DNA of 64,000 nt, taken from the NCBI GenBank assembly GCA_937890595.1, contig CALADM010000030.1, forward strand, positions 1-64,000. Reading direction: 5' to 3'. The translations under genes and the position numbers were made by a program. The stretch comes from CAJMNU01 sp905214855. Its GTDB lineage: Bacteria > Bacillota > Clostridia > Lachnospirales > Lachnospiraceae. The notes under the pieces are model-generated. The model saw nothing but the letters and a program-made list of their open reading frames with translations, had not been told where the DNA came from and ran no database searches. Positions 27,243 through 35,022 of this stretch are shown here, piece after piece. Numbering within the stretch: the first letter of the stretch is position 1; the number at the start of each line of letters is the position of its first letter.

Positions 27243-27260
27243 TGTGTGAGGATAGCATTT
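27243..27260. repeat. Attachment-site half at the sigK 5' border
   Basis: The arm TGTGTGAGGATAGC (27243-27256) is the exact reverse complement of the arm at 22517-22530. The direct-repeat core CATTT (27256-27260) overlaps it by one base and matches 22512-22516. Confidence 0.85.
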
Positions 27261-27523
27261 TCTACACATTTCGCTGCATATGTTGCCAAACGTGATCCCT
27301 TTTCCACACAAAATGTATTGACCGCTTTGATCAGACCAATCGTTCCCACTGACAGCAGATCTTCTGTATCATACTCTGTCCCCTGATACTTTTTAACGAT
27401 GTGAGCTACCAAACGCATATTTCGTTCGATCAGTATGCATCTCGCCTCTTCATCCCCGCTCTGACAGCGTTCCAGATAAATCCGTTCTTCGCTTGCAGTC
27501 AATGGTTTCAGAAATGTTTTCAC
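27256..27523 (-). pseudogene. sigK: sigK, 5' half (interrupted by the intervening element)
   Basis: Encodes residues 1-89 of the sporulation sigma factor: LTASEERIYLERC, NMRLVAHIVKKYQ, LLSVGTIGLIKAVNTF and TYAAKCVEN, which are regions 1.2 to 2.3. The open frame then runs eight further codons into the element (AILTQMRL) and stops at 27230. It starts with a GTG at 27523 preceded by GGGTGG. Almost no residues precede the conserved domain, so the usual inhibitory pro-sequence of Bacillus sigma-K is absent, as in Clostridioides difficile. It lies 106 bp downstream of murI. Confidence 0.92.
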
Positions 27524-27552
27524 AGAAAGCCACCCTTTCCATTCCTTATTTT

Positions 27553-27580
27553 TATTCTATGCATTTTTCTAGGTCTGGTG
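27553..27580 (-). promoter_or_regulatory. Candidate sporulation promoter of sigK
   Basis: On the minus strand CATAGAATA (27553-27561) matches the sigma-K -10 pattern CATANNNTA. An AC dinucleotide lies 16 bp upstream at 27578-27579, as in the sigma-K -35. Sigma-E recognises similar -10 sequences. Position, about 30 bases before the start codon, is right. Consensus quoted from memory. Confidence 0.35.
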
Positions 27581-27629
27581 CCTTTCCTATTTTTCTTTCT
27601 TACAACAAATCAATTCTATACTGTTTTTG

Positions 27630-28454
27630 TCAATACTGTTCAATATCAATTTTTTTCGTCCCTTTTACTTCATTTGGAAGAATGGAAGACGCAAAGGTGG
27701 TAAATCGTTCTGCCAGATCACTGACAAAAAACTGATATTTCTCCCCTTGTTCCTTTTCCTCTTCTTCCTCTCGAAGCATTCCACGCTCAGATAACAATTC
27801 CTTTAATTCAATTGCTGTCTCATATGCTGGGTTCACCAGAACCACATCATCCCCCATCAGTCTTCTTAAAGTAGAGCGCAGCAGAGGATAATGGGTACAT
27901 CCCAGTACCAAGGTATCAATATATTTACTTTTCAGGTCACTCAGATACCGTGAAGCGATCTCATCTGTCACAGAATCATGCAAAAGCCCTTCTTCCACTA
28001 ATGGAACAAATAATGGACAGGCTTTTCCGCTTACTTCAATATCTGGTTCTAATTCCTGGATCACTTTTGTATAGATCCCACTCTGGATCGTTCCCAAAGT
28101 GCCGATCACACCGATCTTCTTATTTCTCGTTGCTGCAACTGCTGTCCTTGCACCGGCATTGATCACTCCGATCACTGGAATATCCGCCTCTGCTGCAACT
28201 GTCTCTAGTGCATAAGCGCTTGCCGTATTACAGGCAATCACAATCGCTTTTACATTTTTTGTTCTTAAAAAACGCAGCACCTGACGTGAATAGTGAATGA
28301 TCGTCTCTTTTGACTTACTTCCATAAGGAAGTCTTGCAGTATCTCCAAAATATACAATCCTTTCATTTGGGATCTGGCGCATGATCTCACGCACCACAGT
28401 AAGACCTCCTACTCCTGAGTCAAACACGCCCACTGAGGCTGTTCTATCTATCAC
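27630..28454 (-). CDS. murI: Glutamate racemase
   Basis: A 274-aa enzyme making D-glutamate for peptidoglycan. The two catalytic cysteines are in VIACNTASAYALE and LVLGCTHYPLL. The N-terminal VGVFDSGVGGLTVV is the substrate-binding motif, and IVYFGDTARLPYG is conserved. The frame is open to a GTG at 28493, but AGGGGA six bases before a GTG at 28454 points to the shorter protein. It lies upstream of sigK on the same strand. Confidence 0.93.
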   Translation of the reverse strand: MIDRTASVGVFDSGVGGLTVVREIMRQIPNERIVYFGDTARLPYGSKSKETIIHYSRQVLRFLRTKNVKAIVIACNTASAYALETVAAEADIPVIGVINAGARTAVAATRNKKIGVIGTLGTIQSGIYTKVIQELEPDIEVSGKACPLFVPLVEEGLLHDSVTDEIASRYLSDLKSKYIDTLVLGCTHYPLLRSTLRRLMGDDVVLVNPAYETAIELKELLSERGMLREEEEEKEQGEKYQFFVSDLAERFTTFASSILPNEVKGTKKIDIEQY

Positions 28455-28549
28455 ATCTATTCCCCTTTTCTGTCTTCCATTTTTATTCTCCACTCAAAAC
28501 TTTTGTGGCGTTTTCTTCTTTCAACTCCGTTTCAATCCACCATGTTTTC

Positions 28550-29893
28550 CTAATCGTTTCGGATCGCTGCCAATGGACTCAACTTCATTGCCCGTAACGC
28601 TGGGAATAAACCTGCCATCATACCTACAAAAATAGCAAACAGCACCGCCATTGCAGACAGCCAAAGCGGAATTCTTGAGATATCTCCCTGAATTCCCATC
28701 ATCAATGCACTGACTCCTCCAATGTGGTTGATCGCATAAGAAATGGTATAACTCAAAAGAATTCCGATCACACCACCCATCAGTCCAATAAATCCTGCTT
28801 CCATCAAAAACATGGTGCGGATATTTCCCATAGGACATCCCAAAACTTTAATGACTCCGATTTCCTTCGTTCTCTCATAAATTGACATCATCATGGTATT
28901 GGCGATTCCAATTGCCGCTACAAATAAGGACACTGCACCGATACCTCCCAGAACCGCCTGTGTCATATCCTGCTGTTTCTGGCTCTGCTCCAGCCACTGC
29001 ATCTGGCTGTTTGCCTGATATCCCTGACTTGTCAGCACTTCCTGCACTTCTGTAACATGTTCCATGTCATCTACCATAACCTGAACTTCGTCATAAATAA
29101 AGTGATTAAATGGTTTTCCCTTTTTATTGGTAGGCTGTCCGGGGATTGGATTCTTTTTAAAGATTTTTTTAAGCTGATCTTTCAAAAGTTCCACATTGAC
29201 ATAAATCCCAGAAGAATACTCTCCGTAGTCTTCATCTCCACCCTTTACCATACCAGCTGTTCTCATCATATATTTCTTTGGAGGAGCTACTTTATTCTCT
29301 CCCTCTTGGGCATACTTAGACTGGTAATAGGCATCTGTATCAAAGATCACAAACATAGGACGGTTCATAAAATCAATGTTCGGTTTCTCCATCGTCTCCC
29401 AATATCCCTCATTTGTCTTGATATTCCTAAAATTACGGTATACCATATTGCCCACTATCATCTTCATTTCTTTGTCATTTGGAGAGGGAAGCTCCCCCTC
29501 CTTCAATTCAATATCTTTCATATATTCTGTGGATACACCGCGCAAGTTAATATTGGCTTCATATGCTCCCTGACGCATGATCACATAATAGTTCAAAATT
29601 GGTGTAACATATTTTACATGGGGGATCTTTGAGAATTCTTTTATCACCTCATCTGTCAAATACAAAGGATCTGAATCCTGTCCTCCATAGTACTCTCCAT
29701 ATACATTGATCGATGTCAGAGTCCCATATTGTTCATATTGCTCCACTGTCAGCTCTTTTAAACCGATTCCCAGAGAAACCATGACGACAATGGAAGCCGT
29801 ACCAATGACCACACCCAAAACAGTAAGTGCTGTCCTCAATTTCCTGCGCCTTAAATTATTGACGCTCATGGCGAGCAGATCAAGAAATCTCAT
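28550..29893 (-). CDS. MacB/FtsX-type ABC transporter permease
   Basis: A 447-aa membrane protein with one N-terminal transmembrane segment (RRRKLRTALTVLGVVIGTASIVV), a large extracytoplasmic MacB-type periplasmic core (about residues 60-310) and three C-terminal segments ending in PALRAMKLSPLAAIRND. This is the MacB topology, used for mechanotransmission or export rather than import. The ATG at 29893 overlaps the end of the upstream gene and has GGAAGGA before it. It is the last gene of a three-gene operon. Confidence 0.88.
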   Translation of the reverse strand: MRFLDLLAMSVNNLRRRKLRTALTVLGVVIGTASIVVMVSLGIGLKELTVEQYEQYGTLTSINVYGEYYGGQDSDPLYLTDEVIKEFSKIPHVKYVTPILNYYVIMRQGAYEANINLRGVSTEYMKDIELKEGELPSPNDKEMKMIVGNMVYRNFRNIKTNEGYWETMEKPNIDFMNRPMFVIFDTDAYYQSKYAQEGENKVAPPKKYMMRTAGMVKGGDEDYGEYSSGIYVNVELLKDQLKKIFKKNPIPGQPTNKKGKPFNHFIYDEVQVMVDDMEHVTEVQEVLTSQGYQANSQMQWLEQSQKQQDMTQAVLGGIGAVSLFVAAIGIANTMMMSIYERTKEIGVIKVLGCPMGNIRTMFLMEAGFIGLMGGVIGILLSYTISYAINHIGGVSALMMGIQGDISRIPLWLSAMAVLFAIFVGMMAGLFPALRAMKLSPLAAIRND

Positions 29894-31712
29894 CGTCCAT
29901 TCCTTCCTCTCTGGCTGCCTTTCTCTTCTTTCTGACTTTTGCAAGGATCACTGCACCTGCCGCTAAAACAAGCACTGCACCGCCTGCCAGCCACCATTTG
30001 TATTTCTGGAAGAAACTAGGCTCTGCAGGGATTTCCTCCATATTACCAGTCTGCATATCTTCCATATCTGAAAAATCCATCTGTTCTGTCACAAACAGCT
30101 CTGCCTCTTTCTCAACGGTACTCTGTGTTCCATTTTCGTCCTCATATGTGATCAGGATCTTGATCTTTCCTTCATCCATCGTCGGTGCGATTGCTGTAAT
30201 CATCGTGTCCACATTACCTGTCGCACCTGGCTTGATATTTCCCACATAGGTATCTGTCTTCTGGATAGAATCCGCCTCAAATGTTACCATAACATTATAC
30301 AGATCCACTTTTCCTGTGTTGTTGATGGAAAACATGATGTTGGTTTCTTCATTTACTGAAATAGATGCTGGCATCACTTCCACTGTCCCTGTATTCAGTT
30401 TTGCGATCTGATATACCGGAACATCAATGGAAACTTCCTCCTCAGCATTCATATAGTCTGGGCTATCATATTGTTCCTTGATTTTAATAGAATATGCTTT
30501 TTGTTCCAGACTCGGCTTAGACTGCATCTTAAAAACAAGTTCTGTGGATTCTCCAGATCCCAAAGAATTCACTACAATGGATGTTGAACCGGATTCTGAT
30601 GTAAATGCAGCGCCTCCGGATTCTCCTGCTTTTTCTGGTTCTAATGTAAATAAAATATTGCTTGCAGCAATATCACTGGACGCATTTTTCATATTGATAT
30701 GAAGTTCAAATTCATCTCCTGCAACAATCTTTTCAGGGATCGTATAGTAACTATCCACCACAATTCTTGCCATCTTACTGGTGTTCTTGTTCCACTCTTT
30801 GCTTTCCTTGGTCTCATCATCCTCACCAGTGATCCGGATATAGAAATTCTTTTCAATCGGTTCTGCAAAATTGCCTTCCGGCTCTTCCCTGTAACGGATT
30901 TTATATTTTAAGATATAATACCCAGATTTTGCATCCTCACGCACTTTCATACTGTAAGGAACATATGCCAATGCATCCGGCTCCATATCCCCCACAATCT
31001 CATCATAGTTTGGTTTTGCCAGATCTAATGGAAATTGATTGATATCTGTTGCCTTCTCCAGATCCAGTTCCAAACGCACATCATATGCTTTCTTTACACC
31101 TACATTATGGATATTGACTCCAAAATTCAGCGTATCTGTGTAAAGACCATGAGGGGTCTCCTGTCCCTCACCTAATGTAAAATCGTAATCAATATTGCTT
31201 TCCTCTGACTCAGAAGAAGTCTCTGCGTCTGATGTTGTGAGCCATACGGTCACATAGTCATATTCTGTACGACTCCCAAATTCTATCTTGATCGGTACTT
31301 TGTAGTATCCCTGTGTCATATCTCTTCTGACAACAGCATGGAGAGTAACACTCTTACTCTTCTCCATCTTGATCGTTCCCAGTTTTTTACTCTGGGAAAA
31401 CAAAGATTCTGTCATTTCAAATGGATAATTCGCAAATTCAATGACATTTCCCTCTTCATCTTCTTTGCTAAACTCATCGGAATCCGGTATTGCAAGTGAC
31501 ACCACGGTATCTTCCATATCATCTGATGTATTATTATAAATACTGAAATTAATGGACATCTTCTTTCCGATCTTACCTACGGGAACCTGCTTGACCACAA
31601 CCATACTCTCTTCATCTGTATAATTAAAATCTGCCAATACTGTCCCAGATAAAAGACTGACAAATAAAAGCATACAGATCAATCCGGCAATCCCTCTTTT
31701 CATACGTTTCAT
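29880..31712 (-). CDS. Exported, membrane-anchored protein with repeated beta domains
   Basis: A 610-aa protein with a signal peptide (residues 1-27), several immunoglobulin-like CARDB/NEW3 domains and a C-terminal transmembrane helix (WWLAGGAVLVLAAGAVILA) followed by a basic tail. Repeated phrases such as FSINNTGKVDLYNVMVTFE and NFGVNIHNVGVKKAYDVRLEL mark the beta domains. It would sit outside the membrane as a partner of the adjacent MacB-type permease. ATGA overlap with the ATPase gene and 14-nt overlap with the permease gene show tight coupling. Confidence 0.75.
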   Translation of the reverse strand: MKRMKRGIAGLICMLLFVSLLSGTVLADFNYTDEESMVVVKQVPVGKIGKKMSINFSIYNNTSDDMEDTVVSLAIPDSDEFSKEDEEGNVIEFANYPFEMTESLFSQSKKLGTIKMEKSKSVTLHAVVRRDMTQGYYKVPIKIEFGSRTEYDYVTVWLTTSDAETSSESEESNIDYDFTLGEGQETPHGLYTDTLNFGVNIHNVGVKKAYDVRLELDLEKATDINQFPLDLAKPNYDEIVGDMEPDALAYVPYSMKVREDAKSGYYILKYKIRYREEPEGNFAEPIEKNFYIRITGEDDETKESKEWNKNTSKMARIVVDSYYTIPEKIVAGDEFELHINMKNASSDIAASNILFTLEPEKAGESGGAAFTSESGSTSIVVNSLGSGESTELVFKMQSKPSLEQKAYSIKIKEQYDSPDYMNAEEEVSIDVPVYQIAKLNTGTVEVMPASISVNEETNIMFSINNTGKVDLYNVMVTFEADSIQKTDTYVGNIKPGATGNVDTMITAIAPTMDEGKIKILITYEDENGTQSTVEKEAELFVTEQMDFSDMEDMQTGNMEEIPAEPSFFQKYKWWLAGGAVLVLAAGAVILAKVRKKRKAAREEGMDDEIS

Positions 31713-32437
31713 TTCTTTTCCTCCTCATCCCCCTGATGGTGATTTTCTTCAATTTTTACTATTTTTCCATCAATAATATGGAAAATGCGATCCGCATATG
31801 TAGCTAAATGGTTATCATGCGTGACCATAACCAGTGTCTGGTTCTGTTCTTTTACGATCTTCTGCATCAATTTTAATACTTCCATCGTTGTCTTAGAATC
31901 CAAATTTCCAGTAGGTTCATCTGCAAAGATGATCTTTGGATGAACTGCTAACGCTCTGGCGATCCCCACACGCTGCTGCTGACCACCTGACATCTGGTTC
32001 GCCATATGCTTTTCCTGATTTTCCAGACCAACCAGTTTCAGGTATTTCTTTGCCATCTGCAAGCGTTTTTTCTTAGGTACTCCCCGAAACGCCAACGGCA
32101 ATGCCACATTCTCTGCTGCATTCATAGTTGCCAGCAGATTATACGACTGAAAAATGAATCCCACTCTCTCCCGCCTAAATGTGACCAACTGGTTTTCTGT
32201 CAGTTTTTCAATATGCTTCCCAGAAATCACGATTTCCCCTTTTGTAGGCTTTTCCAAACCCGCAAGCATATTGAGCAAAGTAGACTTTCCAGACCCTGAT
32301 GTTCCTACAATCGCACAAAACTCACCCTGATACATCGTAAAATCCACACCATTCAGCGCATACACTTTATTCTCGCCTACTCGGTAAACTTTATATAAAT
32401 TTTTCACCTGTATAATAGGAACTTTTGTCTCTGTCAT
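31709..32437 (-). CDS. LolD/MacB-type ABC transporter ATPase
   Basis: A 242-aa ATPase with Walker A GTSGSGKST, Q-loop FIFQSYNLLA, signature MSGGQQQRVGIARAL and Walker B IIFADEPTGNLDS. This set is characteristic of the MacB/LolD/FtsE group. It energises the permease encoded two genes downstream. It is the first gene of the operon and overlaps the next gene by ATGA. Confidence 0.93.
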   Translation of the reverse strand: MTETKVPIIQVKNLYKVYRVGENKVYALNGVDFTMYQGEFCAIVGTSGSGKSTLLNMLAGLEKPTKGEIVISGKHIEKLTENQLVTFRRERVGFIFQSYNLLATMNAAENVALPLAFRGVPKKKRLQMAKKYLKLVGLENQEKHMANQMSGGQQQRVGIARALAVHPKIIFADEPTGNLDSKTTMEVLKLMQKIVKEQNQTLVMVTHDNHLATYADRIFHIIDGKIVKIEENHHQGDEEEKK

Positions 32438-32522
32438 ATTCCTTCCTCCATTTTCTCATTTCTATTATACAAAAAAAGCAATCTCTTCTCATCATTCTTT
32501 TTCTTAACAATTCTTACAATTT

Positions 32523-33335
32523 TTATTTGGTTTCGTTTCTCCATCTCTTGATCCTGTTTTCAAATTCTTCCAAATACTCTTTTGGTGATATATACTTTTC
32601 TTTATTCATGTGATATGCAGGACTCCACATATTAAAAACTGTAACGGCTGTCTGGTCTGCCTCTTTTGTGTAGTGATACTCTTCATCTGCCGTAAATATA
32701 TGATTATCTGAAATATTTTTCCAGATCATATACTCCTTTTGACTCTTATTAACCTTTTTATTGCAAAAAACCTCTTTTACAACCCATTTGAAAACGTCTT
32801 CTCCTGCACAGATGATCACTGTAGGATGAATAAGCTGGATCTGACGGATGATGCACTCCTTATATGCATTGGCATAATTCAGGTACACAGAATCTGAGAC
32901 TTCCTTTCCTCCCCGTTTGTTTAAATATAAGACAGCAGCACTTTTGATCGCTTCCTGAAGCGTTTTCTTCTCTTCCCCCAGAAAAATCTTCTGCATTCCT
33001 GCCACATACCCTCTCTCATCCATATAGCCTTTTTTATATTCCCTAAAATATCTCCTCGAATCTAAAATAACAGGCACTCCTGCTCCATCTTGAAGATATT
33101 TTTTCATACTTGGTTCTTTTAAAATATAGAGAACACCCGAAAATTTTGTTCTGTCAATGATCCCATCCAAATGAAAACATCCCACGTCAATCTCTTCATA
33201 TCTGGTATCAGAAGGTCTGTCTTCCTCTTCTCTCTGCATCATCTCCCACAACAAGAACAATTCTTCTATCGAATCACTCTTTGATGCCTGATTCTCCCAT
33301 ATTATTTGACGCATTGTCTTTTGCATTTGTTTCAT
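32523..33335 (-). CDS. Hypothetical protein, possibly uracil-DNA-glycosylase-like
   Basis: A 270-aa protein without a firm family match. SGVLYILKEPS, HPTVIICAGEDVFKWV and a late FNMWSPAYHMN resemble in order and spacing the strand, central strand and loop motifs of the uracil-DNA-glycosylase fold. The diagnostic catalytic residues are not clearly present. It is transcribed away from pyrB and toward the ABC operon, which starts 85 bp further on. Confidence 0.45.
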   Translation of the reverse strand: MKQMQKTMRQIIWENQASKSDSIEELFLLWEMMQREEEDRPSDTRYEEIDVGCFHLDGIIDRTKFSGVLYILKEPSMKKYLQDGAGVPVILDSRRYFREYKKGYMDERGYVAGMQKIFLGEEKKTLQEAIKSAAVLYLNKRGGKEVSDSVYLNYANAYKECIIRQIQLIHPTVIICAGEDVFKWVVKEVFCNKKVNKSQKEYMIWKNISDNHIFTADEEYHYTKEADQTAVTVFNMWSPAYHMNKEKYISPKEYLEEFENRIKRWRNETK

Positions 33336-33460
33336 TCCCCTCTAAAAATACCATTTGAAATATGAAATGACATATCTTTCTTTTTGTCCTTTATACGCCA
33401 TTTCTTGTACAGTATACCATATTTTTTGAAAAAGTAGTAGAAATATCTCAACATATGTCT

Positions 33461-33466
33461 TATAAT
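33461..33466 (+). promoter_or_regulatory. Candidate -10 of the pyrB promoter
   Basis: A perfect TATAAT lies 45 bases before the pyrB start. The -35 region is poor (TAGAAA at 17-bp spacing), which would suit a regulated promoter. I saw no PyrR-type attenuator in the short leader. Confidence 0.4.
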
Positions 33467-33511
33467 ATTATAGATATCTATATCCGAGCGAATTAAGTAA
33501 AGGAGATAACA

Positions 33512-34432
33512 ATGAGACACTTATTAAATCCATTAGACTTCTCTGTAGAAGAGACCTATGAACTTCTGGATTTGGCTTCCGATATCGAAAAAAATCCAGA
33601 AAAATATTCCCATGTATGTGCAGGAAAGAAACTGGCTACTTTGTTCTATGAGCCAAGTACACGTACCCGTTTAAGTTTTGAGGCAGCAATGTTAAATCTT
33701 GGCGGCAGTGTCCTTGGCTTTTCTTCTGCGGACAGCAGCTCTGCAGCCAAAGGTGAGAGTGTTGCCGATACAATCCGCGTCATTTCCTGCTATGCAGATA
33801 TCGCTGCCATGCGCCATCCAAAAGAAGGTGCTCCAATGGTTGCTTCCATGCACTCCCGTATTCCGGTCATCAATGCAGGCGATGGCGGTCATCAGCATCC
33901 TACACAAACTTTAACCGATCTTTTGACCATCCGTTCTTTAAAAGGACATTTGGATTCTCTGACGATCGGACTCTGTGGCGATCTGAAGTTTGGACGTACT
34001 GTACATTCTCTGATTGAAGCAATGATCCGTTACCCAAATGTGAAGTTTGTACTGATCTCCCCTCAGGAACTGCGTGTACCAAGCTACATCCGTGAGGATG
34101 TCCTGGAAGCTCACAATATTCCTTATGAGGAAGTAGATAATCTCGATCTGGCTATGCCAAAATTAGACATTCTCTATATGACCCGTGTACAAAAAGAACG
34201 TTTCTTTAATGAAGAAGATTATATTCGTCTGAAAGACAGCTATATTCTGGACAAAAAGAAAATGGCACTGGCAAAACCAGATATGTTTGTCCTTCATCCT
34301 CTTCCTCGTGTTAACGAAATTTCTGTTGAAGTGGACTCTGATCCAAGAGCAGCATACTTCAGACAGGCTCAATATGGTGTGTATGTCCGTATGGCATTGA
34401 TTATGACTTTACTGGGGGTGAAAGCATGTTAA
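33512..34432 (+). CDS. pyrB: Aspartate carbamoyltransferase catalytic subunit
   Basis: A 306-aa enzyme catalysing the first committed step of pyrimidine synthesis. The carbamoyl-phosphate signature FYEPSTRTRLSFE is at about residues 49-61. HPTQTLTDLLTI and LHPLPRVNEI hold further active-site residues. AAAGGAG precedes the ATG at 33512. It overlaps pyrI by seven bases, so catalytic and regulatory chains are made together as a class B, E. coli-like holoenzyme. Confidence 0.97.
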   Translation: MRHLLNPLDFSVEETYELLDLASDIEKNPEKYSHVCAGKKLATLFYEPSTRTRLSFEAAMLNLGGSVLGFSSADSSSAAKGESVADTIRVISCYADIAAMRHPKEGAPMVASMHSRIPVINAGDGGHQHPTQTLTDLLTIRSLKGHLDSLTIGLCGDLKFGRTVHSLIEAMIRYPNVKFVLISPQELRVPSYIREDVLEAHNIPYEEVDNLDLAMPKLDILYMTRVQKERFFNEEDYIRLKDSYILDKKKMALAKPDMFVLHPLPRVNEISVEVDSDPRAAYFRQAQYGVYVRMALIMTLLGVKAC

Positions 34433-34863
34433 ATATCAGTGGATTAAAAGAAGGAATCGTATTAGACCACATTCAGGCAGGCAAAAGTCTGGATATTTAT
34501 TACAAATTGGGATTGGACAAATTAGACTGTCAGGTTGCTATTATCAAAAATGCCCGCAGCAATAAGATGGGACGCAAAGATATCATTAAGATCGAGGGCA
34601 ATCAGATGGATAAGATTGATCTGGATGTTTTAGGATACATCGATCATAACATTACAGTCAATATCATTCATGATACCAATATCATAGAGAAGAAAACCCT
34701 TCATCTTCCCAAAAAGATCACAAATGTGATCCATTGTAAAAATCCTCGCTGCATCACTTCCATTGAACAGGAACTTCCTCATGTATTCTTCCTGACAGAT
34801 GAAGAAAAACAGATTTACCGCTGCATGTACTGCGAAGAAAAATATTCTAATAAAGAACATTAA
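34426..34863 (+). CDS. pyrI: Aspartate carbamoyltransferase regulatory subunit
   Basis: A 145-aa allosteric chain that binds CTP and ATP and docks on PyrB through a zinc ribbon. The four zinc cysteines are visible: CKNPRC at about residues 105-110, then CMYC near residue 137. The N-terminal part with GIVLDHIQAG is the nucleotide domain. The start overlaps the end of pyrB. Confidence 0.95.
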   Translation: MLNISGLKEGIVLDHIQAGKSLDIYYKLGLDKLDCQVAIIKNARSNKMGRKDIIKIEGNQMDKIDLDVLGYIDHNITVNIIHDTNIIEKKTLHLPKKITNVIHCKNPRCITSIEQELPHVFFLTDEEKQIYRCMYCEEKYSNKEH

Positions 34864-34887
34864 TATTTCATTCTAACATGTATTATA

Positions 34888-34935
34888 AAAAAATCCCTGC
34901 TGTTTTGGACTGGCAAACGGCAGGGATTTTGTGTT
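34888..34935 (+). terminator. pyrBI terminator
   Basis: Stem AAATCCCTGC (34891-34900) pairs with 34920-34929, with extra GTTT/AAAC pairing inside. It is followed by TTTTGTGTT. Confidence 0.85.
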
Positions 34936-34958
34936 CTTTCTATATCATGAAGGGCTTC

Positions 34959-35007
34959 TTGCATTTTTCTCGCAGGTGAGATAAACTCTATTTTAAGATG
35001 AGAGTTT
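34959..35007 (+). promoter_or_regulatory. Autoregulated promoter of the MerR-type gene
   Basis: TTGCAT (34959-34964) and TAAACT (34982-34987) are 17 bp apart. The -10 overlaps a dyad, AAACTCT (34983-34989) with AGAGTTT (35001-35007), just before the ribosome-binding site. Binding there would repress the gene. Confidence 0.45.
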
Positions 35008-35022
35008 GAGGAGGAATTTACT

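Larger units (their letters stand above)
22512..27255. mobile_element. sigK intervening (skin-type) element, 4,744 bp
   Basis: This segment separates the two halves of sigK. It encodes a large serine recombinase ending exactly at one border, a divergent 69-aa protein, and a two-gene cargo operon. Its ends carry the 14-bp sequence GCTATCCTCACACA in opposite orientation next to a 5-bp direct repeat. Circularising the element places the two 14-mers face to face around four bases, the form of a serine-integrase attP. Skin elements with the same logic are known in Bacillus subtilis and Clostridioides difficile, where excision in the mother cell rebuilds sigK. This one is much smaller than those two. 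Confidence 0.88.

Noticed and set aside
22517..27256. An invertible, phase-variable segment flanked by the 14-bp inverted repeats
   Set aside because: Inversion at these repeats would leave the two sigK halves apart. The arms make sense as halves of one attP, and a separate direct repeat (CATTT) gives an in-frame join of sigK.
27230..27523. A free-standing 97-aa truncated sigma factor
   Set aside because: It lacks region 4, and its last eight residues are encoded by the inserted element.
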